In this document: positions 1 to 13,251 of the stretch, piece after piece
Position numbering within the stretch: the first letter of the stretch is position 1
Layout: every line of letters starts with the position of its first letter
NCBI GenBank assembly: GCA_964030785.1
Contig: OZ034970.1
Location: forward strand, 35,095,943-35,159,942
From: Siderastrea siderea
Taxonomy: Eukaryota; Cnidaria; Anthozoa; Scleractinia; Rhizangiidae
Direction: 5' to 3'
Length of the DNA: 64,000 bases
Notes under the pieces: generated by a model
Databases searched by the model: none
The model's input: the letters and a program-made list of their open reading frames with translations, nothing else
Told to the model about the DNA's origin: nothing
Position numbers and translations under genes: made by a program

Positions 1-292
1 GAAGAAGAAGTGCATTGCACTTCCCAATGTTGGTAGCCACATACACTGCTAGGTATCTGTCACGTACGGAGGGCATATTTTGAGGGCATCCTCACCATAT
101 AGTGACAATTTTAGAATAACAGCAACACGTGATGTAGAAAATTGGTGTAAGGATATATTAAAGTGACAGGTAACAAAATGAAAGAAAGTCGGTGCGAATG
201 TAATTTCATCAAGTCGTCAATCGAACAATTTGTAAATAAGGAATGAAGCTCGATTTTTTACGGGTTACCTATGTAATCTACCTTGCATTTAC

Positions 293-3200
293 CTTAAGAT
301 CCAGCTGCATTATTTCTTGTTTGTCTGTCTTTATCGCTCGCCAAATTGCTGTTATATTGTCCTAAAAAAAGAAAAGGAATGCCAGTATAAAATTGGTTTC
401 TCTAATTGTTTTACTTCGATTTTCAGTTTTGATTTGACCTTTTCTAGCTGTATCACTTGTTGCATTAGTTCTTGTCTGTATGTCTTTATGGCTTGCCAAA
501 GAGCTGTCGTATTCTCCTAAAACAAAAAGGGAAATGCCAGTATATAATTGATGGTTTAATCGATTTGTTTAGAATTCCATGATAGGAAAAAAGAACAAGA
601 GCCCTTTTAACACCTTAAACATGTTTTAATTTAATAAGTACCTGACTTGTGTCTGAAGATATATTCTTTCCTTTAACATCTGTTATCTGGAATACAATTT
701 AGAACATTATAAGCTCTTATTTTCCCTTTCAAGCCACATCTCAAGCCAACGTGCCAAAGAGCCAACCATTCAACCAATCAACCAACCAACCAACCGACCG
801 ACCGACCGACCGACCGACTGACCAACCACAACAGATATGATGCAAACTCAATGGAAACAAAAGGTAAGCGATAATGCTTACCTCGGTTTTGAGTTGTATG
901 TATTTCTTTTTCACTTCCTCTAGTTCCGTAGTGACCTGTCACAAAGAAACAAAGAAACATAAAACAGACAACAATAATGCAATAATCTATGTTGAGAAAC
1001 ATAATTGCTTAATTTTTCCAGTCTTCTATTGTTTATTTATTTACTTAATCAAATTCCAAATTACGTTAAATTGCACAAGACAATCCAATGAGGTCAGGCT
1101 AAAACAGAATACGAATAAGCCGCCCAACAACTTTTGGACTTTATAGTGACCATTGAAACTTCACAAAGTGTTACTGATTTACACGTAGGTACACTTCAAG
1201 TCACTGATATGTGCAGCACGAATTTTGCTCCAGTGTTAAATTCGCCTCTACGACGTAACGTGTCTCTATGTGGCTATGAGAAAACCAGAAACGAACAAAC
1301 AAAGAAGAAAAAAAACAAACAAATAAACATATTAAACAAAAAAACTATAATTTGTACTGACCTTTTGAAGTTCTTGTGACACATTTTTGTATGCTGTTAC
1401 GCTCTGCAAATGAAACCAAGAAACAGTTCATTTTCCTTTCGAAATTCCAATTCGATCTGGAAAATCTGAAAATAGTGCGCAGAGGTACCACTATGTGGAT
1501 TTCTATAGAAAATGTCCCATTTTCCTTTACATATTTTCATAGGACGTTTTATTGTTCATGCTGATTAACTAGTTAAAAGCTGGTGTGATACTAGCTTCAA
1601 TAAAGTTGTGCATTGTCGGTCCACGCTTAGACTTTAAACCCGTCAAGGACTGGAACGTTTTTCTCTTTCGTTAAAAATTCAAGGTTTTAATCAAAATGGG
1701 TAATCCTTGTGTACAAAGAGGTCACCACAGAGATGTTAATATCTAAATATGAAAGATAAAAAAAAATGTGGAAATGAGCACTATTATACTAATGTTGGAC
1801 CGACTGACTGCCTTGAGGTAAAGTTGACATGCACGAGGAAGAGAGATGGTTGACTCCATTATCACCCGTGTCACGTTTGCTTAAGGCATGGAGGACACTC
1901 AACGCATTGGGCAAGAGGAACAATAATGTTCTATGAAAGAGACAGAAGATAAAGTAATATTGACCAAATACTTTATCTCCACGAGAACTGGGCTATTCGC
2001 GTTACATGCAAGGAAGGGTAAAATTACGCTATAAAAGAAAGGTCACCTTGCTTTTTTAGAAGATTTTCACTCCTAAAAGGTACAACAATCGTGGCCTTTG
2101 TTTTTATTATCTATGGAGTTCCGCCATCGGGCTAATCAGCTGATGAAACAACTCTCGAATGAAAGAATAAAAAGTAACAAAAATCACTTAATGTCCCTAA
2201 AAACTTTTACTTACCGAGCCTTCCTTAAGAGAAGACACGTTTTCTTTGAGTTCTTGCATATTCTTTGAGAGTTGCGCGTACTCAGTGCCAGCTGTTGAAG
2301 TGTCACTTTCTGTATAGGACAAAATAAAACGTTTCGGAGGCGATGTTCAATGAGTACGCCATTTCCTGCAGGGTACTTAGTCTGTTTGGGGATATAAATA
2401 TCTCCAAATGATTTGATTACAGTTGGAATTTATCGGAGCTTAGAATTGATAGTTGGTTGGAGCCCGGGCGGGGGATACTACCAGTGGTATACTTACTTTT
2501 TCCCGGGAAATATGATCAACAAATTGAGAGATAAGTACCGGCCAAATAACGTGAGGTGGTAGAGACGAAGATGCGATGGAAGGTCCTGGATTAAAAAACT
2601 ACTTCAATTTTCTTTATATAGCAAAAGGAGATAAACTCCGGCTTAGTGCGACACAAGTTAGATGGAAGCACACTGTGCCTTCCTTTTTCTTTTATAATCT
2701 GATAAACATAACATAACATAACATAACATAACATAACATAACATAACATAACATAACATAACATAACATAACATAACATAACATAACATAATATAGCATA
2801 AACGTTATACTCGAATTTAATAGTAACATGGAATCGAAATGCTGATGTCCTCGAGCGAACTTAACAACTAAACAAAAATACAAAATAAAAGGATTCCTGA
2901 GATTGAAATTCATAAACTATTATTATAAGACATAATTAATTTACGGAAGTGATTAAAATCTACAGCGGTCCTGTGATTGTCGGGGAGTGCAACCAGCATT
3001 TGGCCGCTAAGTAACTGAAAGAATGAAGGCCATAAGATGCGTATTTGCTTTAGGGACGGACAAAGTATCACTGCCTCTCAAAGAATAGGTGCTGGCGCGC
3101 AGCAGACTAAACATTTCCTGTAGATACCCCGGCTATTTGTCAAGATTAAGGAATCATAGACTTTATACGTTTACCAAAGCCGTTTACACGTAAGATCTTT

Positions 3201-6200
3201 CTGATGTATGATTGCATGAACACAAAATTACAGATAACATGAAGACAATCGAATAAAAACTTTTTTTTTATTAAACCAAATGGTTAAACGTCTAGTACTC
3301 CTTAATGTCAGACTGTCATAACTGTCTTTAATGTTTCAGGTTTGACAAGCAGTAAACGGCTACATGAACGGTGCTCTCTGCCAGTTATCCTGTCTGATGT
3401 TATACTTTCAAGGACGTTGCAAATTGTTGTAAGCTCGGATTACTATCGTGTCTGCTGACCAAGTGTGCAACTAACGTGATACCTGATTTTATTTTCACGG
3501 TAGCTTTTCCTTTCTAATCTTTCCTTATGAGATTGGAAACGATATTAAAAAGAGATCGGAACTACTTAATCCTCGCGTGGGATCATACTGGGATTTACTT
3601 TTCTTATATTACGTCTTTTGAAATGCGTTTAGTTGGACTTAAGCTTGAGGAGAATTAAATTACAGAGTTTCCCCAAAGCAAAATAAAAAGTTACCACAGC
3701 CACCTTAACTCTCATCTGCTTTCGTAGTAGCTTTCGTAGCCTCTACTGATTCTTCACTTTCCGTGTTGTCATGATTAATGTAATGTGTACAAACAAGGAA
3801 ATCATGTAAGCAAAATCCAATAGCGCATTTAACCGCAGTCCCCCACAAGTACAGATAATACCCTTGGCGTAAAGTTCCTTAGAAAGCTTTGCTCAAAGGG
3901 TATTTCATTTAGTGTAGGTTTCCTAATATAATAATGCATAATTAAAAATACTACTCATCTGTTATCGGTTGTTTTTTTTTTGCACTGTTTAAAATTCTTT
4001 CTGGATCAAGGATAATCCAATAAATATTAGGACCATGAGTTGCTGTTTGCTGAAAAACGCTAAAGGGGTGATAATAATCCATTACGAAAGGGATTTGATC
4101 GGTCAAGACGACCAGCTTAAAAGAATATATTTTCAGTAGCAGTTGGAATCATTTATTGATAGCAACCTGCTTATTTCTCTCCCACATGCGTGGGGTTAAC
4201 TCTAACTAGGAACAAAAAATAAAACCAGTCTCTTCTTTCCTGTGGGACATTTGAATGATGGTATGCTGAACATGGTGTGGGATGCATCGCCAAAACTTTG
4301 TTACCCGGGTCCCGTCTCAGAGGTTTTTGTCTCTTTTGAGAAAAAGAAAGAAAAACCTCTTGTTTTCTACTTAACAATGTTAGCGCCATTTCAAATTCAA
4401 TCGAAATTATAGACGAAACCGTTTATACGCAACTAAAGTACGTCTAGAAAACTTCGCGTGAGAACTCAAGGCCAATCACTTGACGGCTGTTATCCTTTTG
4501 ATTACACCGGGAATGTAATCTTCACTTGAAGTGCCGCCACCGAGATAGCACTGCGGGAAAATGAAATACAGGAAGGCAGAGAATTTTCATGACCAAGGCC
4601 ATGCTAAAGATATGTAAACAAACGTGAGGCAAATTGTAAGAAACCTATTCCACTTTTATATTATGCCATTTTCTACTTCGTGAGGCCCCATCACAGTTCT
4701 GTTTTGTCTTGTACTTTTACCGGTTTTTTTTTACCATAACAATTTCATAATGTTCAGATTTTTGTGTTTTTCTCGCGTTTTGCATTTTAAGTACTAGTCA
4801 GCAAATTTGTTTAGGCGCGTGGAGTGGGATATTTTCTGCATATTTTCAGTTTACAAACTACTTTAGGAAAACTGCATTTTTCAAAGAGGGAATAAAACTG
4901 TACGTTTTGACCCAATTTTATGTGGCTCAAGTAAAAACCGCAGTTTCGTCTCGATAATAATGAATTTATGGAATGCAATAAACGTACGTTTGTTTACTCA
5001 AGCTCCCCGGCACCGAAAAGATTTTTGTGCCGTACCAGACAGACTGACATCACTTCAATCTCTTGAGATGAGCCTTCTAGCAAAAGCCACCAAGGTACTG
5101 ATTACTTAATTTTGAAAGACAATTTTGAGTTCTTCATTTAGTATCTTCACTTAAACGAAAGCCTCGCAGATCAGATCATATCGGCAACCGTCTTGCCGAC
5201 ATGATACTGAGACTTGTCAGTAAACAAAGTCAACAAAGTATGCAGCCACTTCACAGTTTTAAATAAAGAGAAGGGCTTTTTCTAATGGCGTAACAAAATA
5301 CGGTGGAATGCAGTAAAAAGACACTATTTGACTATCTATGCATTTGAGGCAAAAATGTTCCCACTGCTCTATGGTGTCCTAAAATAGCCCTGAGGGTCCA
5401 AGCCCAGCGATCAGATAATCCCAAGTAAACAAAATGCCTTCAAGTTCATAGGTCACGACATTCTTACGATGTCAATTTTTTGCTGGCTAGTATGTATTGA
5501 CAAGACATCTGTGTGGGCAGAGCAGACAAACGAAATGCGACAAGTTTACAGATCTTTAAAATAAACACAAGGAATTAACATTGTCAAGGCTAAACAAATT
5601 ATACTACCATGATCTCCTAATCTTCTCACTTGTGTAAATATGTTAACGATGTTTTGTATCCCAGAATCAATAATGTTCTTATTTATGTGTTTCAAAGCAT
5701 TTTAAAAAGATAATTGCGTTAAAAAAATTCTAAGAGAAATAATCAAGAATTAAGCTGAGAGTTTTCTCTAATAACCTTAAACGTGTGCTGCTCAACCAAC
5801 GCATAATTATATCACTTTTTCTGAGGTGCCACACCAGGTTCAAACTTCAGGGGCACAATCGGTGTCAAAGGCTAGGAAATTGGTAACAATTCGCACGATC
5901 ACGAGAACCGCATGTTAGCAATTTTCATAAAGGAAAGTGGAAAAAAATGACTATTATAAAAAAAATCGAAATACCTGTTTTCTTAGAGCAGCTGCAGTTC
6001 AGAGGCCCAAGAACCCCAAACAACATCAGCAGTGTCAGCGCAACTGAAGCAGCAGAAAGCAGAAATAAAGCGAATAAAATCACCCGATCACAAGTATGAT
6101 ACCGCGATCTCTTGTTCGACGACGAGTCATCCTCAGCTTCCCACGAGAGACGTTTTGAACAGTGGCTACCAGGACGGCTTGTCTTTCCATTTTGAAACAG

Positions 6201-6407
6201 GCCACTTGCGTTATGCAGCTGCTCTTCAGGAATACCATCAAGCCCCTCTTGACATTCGTTAGGGCCACAATCGTCGATTATGGCGTTCTCCTTACCCTCG
6301 TTATTTTTGTCTTTTTCTTGGCCAAATGAGTCTGATAATTCTGTTTCGACCCCAGTATTCGTAGAAGGCGGCTCTGGTGACACGCGAGCCCCGTTTAAAA
6401 ACGACAT
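293..6407 (-). CDS. Type II transmembrane collagen-like family protein, left paralogue (3' end outside window)
   Basis: Exons read on the minus strand: 5975-6407, 2215-2309, 1362-1403, 882-935, 439-516 and 293-361, all with GT-AG ends and compatible phases (433 nt leaves phase 1, the 95-nt exon restores phase 0, the rest are multiples of three). A 33-nt in-frame exon at 647-679 is possible but has a weak donor. Exon 1 starts MSFLNGARVS. It gives about 108 acidic/polar cytosolic residues with a basic KRSR patch, one membrane segment (about 109-133), then an NCSC motif, which predicts a type II (N-in) topology. The following exons encode short charged helical segments with N-glycosylation sequons (NVS, NTT, NIT), a likely stalk. 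By comparison with the complete paralogue at the right end, a collagen-like exon and a Cys-rich terminal exon should lie beyond position 1. Function is unknown; a cell-surface role is inferred. Confidence 0.8.
439..516 (-). CDS. Stalk exon duplicated next to 293-361 in the left gene
   Basis: This 78-nt exon encodes ENTTALWQAIKTYRQELMQQ and a few more residues. The next exon, at 293-361 (69 nt), encodes DNITAIWRAIKTDKQEIMQL and more. Both are phase 0-0, share the pattern N-x-T-A-x-W-x-A-I-K-T and are flanked by good splice sites (acceptors ending TTTTAG, donors GTCAAA and GTAAAT). They look like a tandem exon duplication that lengthens the stalk. I see no counterpart in the right-end paralogue. 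Confidence 0.75.
2310..5974. other. Intron 1 of the left paralogue
   Basis: No coding signal seen. Stretches at about 4060-4620 and 4640-5000 resemble intron 1 of the right-end gene (about 61720-62420 and 62540-62640), and the second also resembles the orphan modules (about 21160-21420, 29660-29900, 36010-36260). This supports whole-gene duplication of the two full-length members. Confidence 0.7.
2705..2791. repeat. (ATAAC)n pentanucleotide microsatellite
   Basis: About 17 copies of a pure pentanucleotide unit inside intron 1 of the left gene. Reading frames through it are repeat translations, not genes. Confidence 0.95.
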
Positions 6408-6527
6408 GTTCCTCCGGTTGTTTTTCTTTGTGGAGTTACAGGTTACTCAGGTGAATTCTTAAAACGTTTTAATTTGGTGAACAGGATATCCGGCGATAAT
6501 AGGTGAATGAGTTGCCTGGGGGGCGGG

Positions 6528-6533
6528 TTTATA
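6528..6533 (-). promoter_or_regulatory. TATA box of the left paralogue
   Basis: TATAAA on the minus strand, about 121 nt upstream of the ATG at 6407. It sits in a block (roughly 6440-6560) conserved upstream of all five first exons, including the motif TGACAACGCTGTCAATATAA on the minus strand. Confidence 0.6.
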
Positions 6534-9500
6534 TTGACAGCGTTGTCAAAGAAACTGACAATGGACAACCCATTTAAATGTTCTGTAGCAAACTGAGTGA
6601 AGAACGCCTTGCAAAATGTTAGAGTGACAGGACAAACAGGAATAGGCCACTCTAAACTGTTGGAGCTTGCTGGGCTCGGTTGTTCAAAAGAGTGGATGAC
6701 TTAATCAGGTGTAAGAATACCTCTCGACCTGACAAAACGCATCCATTTCGACACAAGTATTCACTGGATGGGAGGGAGGCAGTGGTCGTGTTGTTTCCTT
6801 TAAAAGAAAAGAAATATTTCCCTAAATAGCCAGACTTATACACCCAGGTACCGCTGATCCATCAAGGTAACCCCACAAACTGCTGAGGGGTAAGCCTTCG
6901 ATGGACTTGTGTGTGCTCTTCAGGAATGGACTTGTGTGTGGAATGCTCCTGCTCGCTTCAGTCATGCTACGTACGGCCACATACGGCAACTGTGATGAGC
7001 GCCGTCAATTATGAGCCACTTGGTTCGAAAGGAATTTATTACATTTGCGTTGGATAAGGATTCATTTACTGTGATAAAATTATCCACTCTTTGAACAATC
7101 GTGTTAGGATGAGTAACTCTTTAAACTGCACGTTGTAAGGTGGACTATTGAAGGAAGGGAAATAGAAACTACCGGAGGCGATTCTTATGAAAGGTTCGCG
7201 AACCCATGGCAGTTATGTACATTAGTGCACATATTCTCGAATCTACACGTGTTAAGTCTGAGAATTTTTTCGAAAATGAAAACTGACACAAACTGAATTT
7301 TCAGCACCTCAAGTGGAGGCTCCTTTAAATTAATCAACTGTAAATCCGAGTGAGAACCATAGTCTAACCATAGTTATGGTTCTAATATTAATGTGTAATT
7401 TATCCCTTTAATTTTGTTGTCCCTTGATTTCATGTTAATGACCTTTATTATCTACGTATTTTCTTGCTGATACGGCCTTATAGGATGGTCAGCATTTGTT
7501 CTCGGGTTGTGACGGATTAGAACAGTCGGTTTCAAGAGAGGCTTTGGCCAAAGATGTAAAAAAAGTATGCCTTAATATAAATAAATTGTCATTAAAATAA
7601 GTATCTTTATTGATTCAACGGACACGAGAGCTGGCAATAAATGACCAAATTTCATAAACCTGTATTTCTGCTGTTCACTTCTTACAAGCTCGGTAGATTT
7701 ACACAGCATTATTACAGTCGCTTAAATTGCGGTGTTTCATATGACCTAGAAACCTGGGTGATTCTCCATGTCCTCGTTTAGTGACAAAATACCTAAATGC
7801 ATCTATTGTACCTTTTCACCTTTTGGCGTTTAATCGGTTAGCGGAAACCATTGATGATGATGTGTTTTTCCAATAGTACGTATATTCAGAGTGAAATACA
7901 CAGCTTGTAATCATTAGCAGAAATCAACTGGACTGAATAAAAAGAAAATGATAATAATGCTATTTGCTGTTATCACTGGAAACTCAGTTGTGACCTTCTT
8001 TAGGGGGGTAAACATTAGTGATAAAAAGGAGGATTGGCGTTATTCAAGTTCTTCCACAAAACTAGCCACTAATAGTCTGCTTGCCCACTTTTATGTAAAA
8101 TGAATTAAATGTAATGCTTACGTTCCACAAATAATTTTACTTCACATCACGGTTATACCATGTGCTGTAATTTTTAACCTTTTTTACTCCCAAGAGTGCC
8201 CAGAATGAAAACTCATGACAAGTCCCAAATTTCATTTTGTAAAATATTTAAATATGAAGGCACCATGCGAAAGTACTGCTGAAGAGGTTTCATTTGTATG
8301 GTCACACCATATGATTTCATCCACAGACTCAAAAGTTAGAACCGCTTTAAATGTCTCCATAACTGACCGTGGGAGTGAAAGGGTTTAACGTACTTGAAAA
8401 GGGAAGAACCTACATAGAAAAGCAGTCTCTGTATGCCATACACACATGCAACTCTCTACGAGTGATCCACAAATCCTTGATGGTGTGACCAAATTTTAGC
8501 CACAGCTTTTAGTCGTGGTATTTATTATTAAATAGTCCTTCCAGACGTAGAATTTGTTGTTCATCAATTCGTCAATCGTGGTTCAATAATTCATTGTCGA
8601 AAAGACTCCTACAGAGGTTCAAGCTCAAAGAGTTTCATGCCGATAGTTAAGGACTAATCTAGACATATCAAATAAACATTTCCGAAATAAATAAATTGAT
8701 TTTTTGGACGAATAAGATGTCGTAAGAGCTGATTATAAATGTCATCTTGTAAGCAAAACTCAGGTTATATTTGAGAACTTTCTGTACTTCCGCTAGCGAA
8801 ACCTTCTCAAAGAAAAGATAATGTTTAACTGGAGGTCCGTCATATGAATATGGTACCTCCACCATGACTGTTTTTTTTAGCATTGTTTCTTGTTATCCCT
8901 GGGGTGGCCCCTCGGAATTTTTGACAGGGTGTAAACAGTAACCCTTACCCCTGTTTCAGACCCTCTAACATCTCACCAATAAAAAAGAATTCTATTTTTC
9001 CGACTAAAACGTCAAAAATATAAAATATTTGAGGCAGGAGTCAGAACACTCCTATATTACCGAAGAAAGAAGTCAAAATCTCTTTTTGTTTCAGTCCAGA
9101 AAGCTCTAAAATCATGCTCGACCTAGCCTTTCTCCGGATCAGTGTAAATACGGTACGTTCTTCTTGAGCCACGCTCAAGGCAAGTACTGCGTCCTCGTTG
9201 TCCACATGTGGCTCCCATGAGGCGGTTCCGTGTAAAGCACGTGTCAGCGGAGTGTGGTCGACTCAATTTAGCACCTGAAATGCGCAACCAAAAAGGGTCC
9301 TCTATTTTGCTCGATTGTAAATGTGAAGAACAGATGGAACGATTTCCATTGTCTAAATCCAAAGACAGGCGAAGATTCAGAAAATGTGTTGATGAATTTA
9401 TACAAATTATTTTTTTAATCTTCGCTCTGTTGATCTACACGAAAAGTGGGCTATAGAAGCTCTGCTGAAGTGCATGTAAACTGTGGTTATTTTCTCAAAC

Positions 9501-10870
9501 ATAGGACATAGAACACGAAACATCTTTGCATTTCAGTATCAGGGAGTCTGAACAGACTTTGATTCTTCACACGAGCGCATTGTTTTGAGATACACAACGG
9601 CGGATCACACACTTCAATCAACTAGATTTGTCAACAGGAAAAAAATTACAAAAACTTTAAATCACTTTGCGCTGAGCTGCAAATTACTTTTTAATTTGAT
9701 TCGACCAGGAATGTAAACGACCGTAAGCTTCTGTGCCCTTTGTTTGCTTAAGTAAATGGACGGGTGGAGCATTTTTGAGAGTGTGTCTCAATCAGGACGA
9801 AATATCAGTAGTCAGTTTCCTCAATTTCAACTAACTGATTGTCAGTCATATAGATCCGATCAATTAACAAATAAAAGAAATATCGACATTCCAATTCCTC
9901 GAATTCCATACGTTCATCTTAGGTTGGAAACTTATCCCTTTTATTTTTCTACAATACCTCGTAATATAACCGTAAACGGCTATTGCTCTCATCTGCTTTG
10001 ATATGACCTTAAATGCACGGAGTCGAAATATTTGCGAAATGTCTGGCATCATTCCAGGCAACCATTAGTAAACGTGGTCATTTTGTGTTGAGTTTCTCCA
10101 GTGCAGACAATACCCTTACGGTTCTACAACGAATTGTTACGTACAAAATACTTTGCTAAAATTAACTGTAACTTTATATTTCTTATACCTGCAGGTAATT
10201 GGGTGCGGTATTGAACAGTCAGCTTTTAAGAATGAAGTCAGGATAGTTGCTCTATCACTGAACTAACAAAACACTTTCCGCGCAGGAGTTTGCGGACTAA
10301 ATTATACACTTTTGGCTAATTTTTTTGAGGGGTACTGTTTTGCCAAAACGAAACAAATAGTCATTTGTCGCTTTTCTTCTATGAAAGTATTCGCACCGCT
10401 TGCTTACGCCTGATGTTTTCTTTTAAAGTATAAAGGGATATCCTTTTTCTTCACATCTATCACTATGAATAGCGATTGTTGTCATCATGACCTTGAGCTA
10501 GAGAATTGTAGCTAATTGTGGAATTGAAGTGATCTAGGTTGGAACACTTGCTCGCAGGATGCGATGGGGGTAAATCTTGGCGTGAGTCTGGACAGATCAT
10601 TTAATATTCGCCAGTTGCTGGTTGTGTTTACCACAAACAAGCTTGAGGCGCTTTCATCTCTTCCTTTGAGCGAACAATTAATTATAAGATTTACGCGGAA
10701 TCGTTTTGCTTTTCAGTAAACACCCCATTATTTGTTTTGAAGCGAACGTCATTTGAGTGACAGGCTATACTGCATGTTGAATACAAAAACTACAGTAACT
10801 TTATGAGTGCGTCGAAAGTTCTAGTAGGAGAGTTTATTTCTTCCACATTGAATAAAGAATATAAGCGTTT
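6534..10870. other. 5' flank of the left paralogue, homologous to the flanks of the other modules
   Basis: No gene recognised. Parts of 7900-10700 align by eye with 25160-26130, 34105-35800 and 45525-48170 (shared phrases around the block starting GAAATACACAGCTTGT). The flank is interrupted at 10871 by the TTAA-target transposon and seems to resume at about 18180. Confidence 0.65.
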
Positions 10871-11064
10871 TTAAAGACCCAGTTTAGCCCATTATGCTTC
10901 ACGCGCCTTTATTATTGTTTTGGTCTACACGATAGCGAGGCTTCTATTGTTTTATCGGATTTCGCTTTTCTCGCGGCAAACAGTTGATCGCGGCCGATCG
11001 CGTGGAAGGGAATCGATTGTTTCACCGCTTCTGCTGTCCTTAATTTTGTTTAAACACATGTACC

Positions 11065-12436
11065 ATGGACACTTCCATCTCAATTTTCGTATTGTTTGAA
11101 GAAAATGCCGCTGTGAATGCCTACGGATCGATTGTTAGAGACCAGGAGGCAACCGACAATAGCACAACGGAGGTTTGTTGTTATTTGTGCGATACTACGA
11201 TGGAAAATTTCTCACTTCATTTCGTTTCGCCTCATACACAGTTTTGTTTTCGAAAACTTGACCTTGTGTCCTTTTGGTTGCTATTAATTTTAGGACCGAT
11301 CTTTCTGTGATTGTAAAGGCCATTGCGCCAGGAAGAAAGGAAGAGGCGCTTTGCAAGTGTCGCGAGGGCAACATCGTGTCACGACCTTTGTGCTTGCAAC
11401 AAAGGAAAATGCAAGAACAAGGTAAAGTCTGTCGATACTTTCCAGGCCTTTATACATGTCTGATGCCCTTTCTAACTGCTCACTTCTTATTTCAGCCAAA
11501 TGAAGATCAAACTGCCGAATGTGTAGAGCATTTGCAACCCCGACCCGCTGCTGATGGCGAAGTGAGATTTCAACAAGAGATACAGGGTGCCCAAGACGAG
11601 ATAACGGTAAGATTCACAAAACAGGAATGATTTTTGTTCGATTGGAGCTGTTCTATTGCGACAGATTATCCTGCTAGCAGGTTCTCTGTTTGGGTTTCGC
11701 TTCGCTTGCCGGCTCGTAACTTGTAGCTTGCTGCTCACTACACACTTGCGCGCGAAACCCAAATAAGCAGTGGCCTGATATCAGGCTAGGGATTGACTGT
11801 TATCAGGTAGGAACATGCGAGTTCATAAGTTTGGAGCCCCAAGTACATGCTTCATTCATAGCGAAAATTACATCCAAATGACCAGGGTGGGAAAGCAAGG
11901 TCCTCTAAATCCCGGGTGATTTTCTAAAGAATTGTAAATTGTTTTTTCAGGAATTTTCGGCTACTCTTGATCCAGTCACAAAGGACAAGATTCTTGTCAA
12001 CCTTCTCTCTATGGGTAGGGGAAGCCTCGACTTTGCCAAAAAGATTGCTCGTGCAGAGCCTGAGGAACCAGAACCACCTGCAGAGGATACTCCAGAGTGG
12101 TGTAAATGCCGAGTATGCAGGCCAATGCCTGATGACCAGGAAAACGTGTGTTGTAAAAGTGTGACTTGCATCACCAGCTATACAGCTTTTACAAACATCT
12201 GTTTAGACAGAGACATACTAGAAGTCTGTATCAAAGCTCGATGTGAAATTCGTGCCAACAAGTTAAATTTCAGTATGGAGAGCTTTCGCAAAGCTGGTTA
12301 CAGGCAGTTTGCCCTATGGTGCCACGGTAAATTAGGAAGGGGAAACAGAAGGGTCATCCCTGCATGTGCTGTACGTAGGATCACAGAACACTATCCTGCA
12401 CCAGATGGCAGATACATGGGCTTTAGAGCAAATTAA
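11065..12436 (+). CDS. Transposon-borne Cys-rich / P2X7 C-terminal-domain-like protein, frameshifted in exon 2
   Basis: Exons: 11065-11172 (36 codons), 11294-11421, 11496-11606 (37 codons), 11951-12436 (162 codons with stop). All junctions are GT-AG and phase 0. Exon 4 carries the domain also found in the cytosolic tail of P2X purinoceptor 7: a Cys cluster WCKCRVCRPMP...VCC, then a conserved tail with YRQFALWCHGKLGRGNRRV and IPACAVRRI, ending YMGFRAN. There are no P2X channel segments, so this is a stand-alone domain of the kind common in cnidarian and fish genomes. Exon 2 carries a second Cys-rich motif (CDCKGHC, CKC, CACNKGKCKNK), but the three pieces lie in three successive frames. The exon is 128 nt where 126 would keep frame, so there are two apparent 1-nt insertions. 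It lies inside the TTAA transposon, convergent with the transposase-like gene. A role in transposition or DNA binding is inferred. Confidence 0.75.
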
Positions 12437-12801
12437 TGGTCAGAGACCATCACACTGATTGTTATGTCAGAGGGCCCAAATCATAGCACCAGGCAAATCT
12501 TTATAACACTCTTTGTAATTTGCACGTCTAAATGTTGGAAATTGAAACCAAAACCAAAATTCTCTTCCTTGATTGACCAAGGTCAAATCACTACTAACTT
12601 CAACCAGGTGTGGCTTACTTAGATTCGTGGTGGAAAAATTGTTGACATGTAGCCTAGTAGTGTAACTGGATCCCACTGAAATTTGTTACTGTTCAGACCT
12701 GCCATTTGCTCTTCTAATGTAAATGGTAGCAAAGATTGTCATGATTGACGCTTCTGTAGTAGGTAGACAACAAATATATATAATTTGAGTTATTTTATTT
12801 C

Positions 12802-12807
12802 AATAAA
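12802..12807 (+). terminator. Polyadenylation signal AATAAA after the P2X7-C-like gene
   Basis: AATAAA, 366 nt beyond the stop at 12436, in an AT-rich 3' region before the convergent gene. Confidence 0.5.
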
Positions 12808-13245
12808 AGGTTTGGTAGCAGACATGTTTTTAGTCAAAGACATCTTCTACTCTCAATATATGTGTATCTCAAAATACACAAGACCTGAGAAATGGAGAGG
12901 GTAGGATTACTCAAACAAGTACATTCTGTTGATTACAATATGTTATTTTTGCGTTGACCTAGTGGTGAGAAAAAGCTAGTTTCTGATCTTATATTTATAT
13001 TTGAACAAACTGACATAATGGAGGGTAGTGTAGAAGTTCTTCGCTTTTGTCAAAATGTTGACTTTCAAAATATATATCGATTCATAACTCAAGTAAAGCT
13101 CTTTAGATCCTGTTGAATAAAAGTATTACAGTCATATTGACCTACAATAGCTGCAAGGGTACAAACATCTTTCATCAATAAAATACCTGTACTGATCATC
13201 TGTGATTCTATGTTGTTCCCCACAGAATGATGTGCTATTGTTTTC

Positions 13246-13251
13246 TTTATT
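13246..13251 (-). terminator. Polyadenylation signal AATAAA of the transposase-like gene
   Basis: AATAAA on the minus strand, 183 nt beyond the stop of the last exon (13434). The two convergent genes thus end about 440 bp apart, with a signal each. Confidence 0.45.

Noticed and set aside
2591..2913. Minus-strand frames reading MLCYVMLCYVM repeats
   Set aside because: Translation of the (ATAAC)n microsatellite.
11065..12436. A genuine P2X purinoceptor channel gene
   Set aside because: Only the C-terminal intracellular-type domain is present; no transmembrane or extracellular channel segments are encoded.
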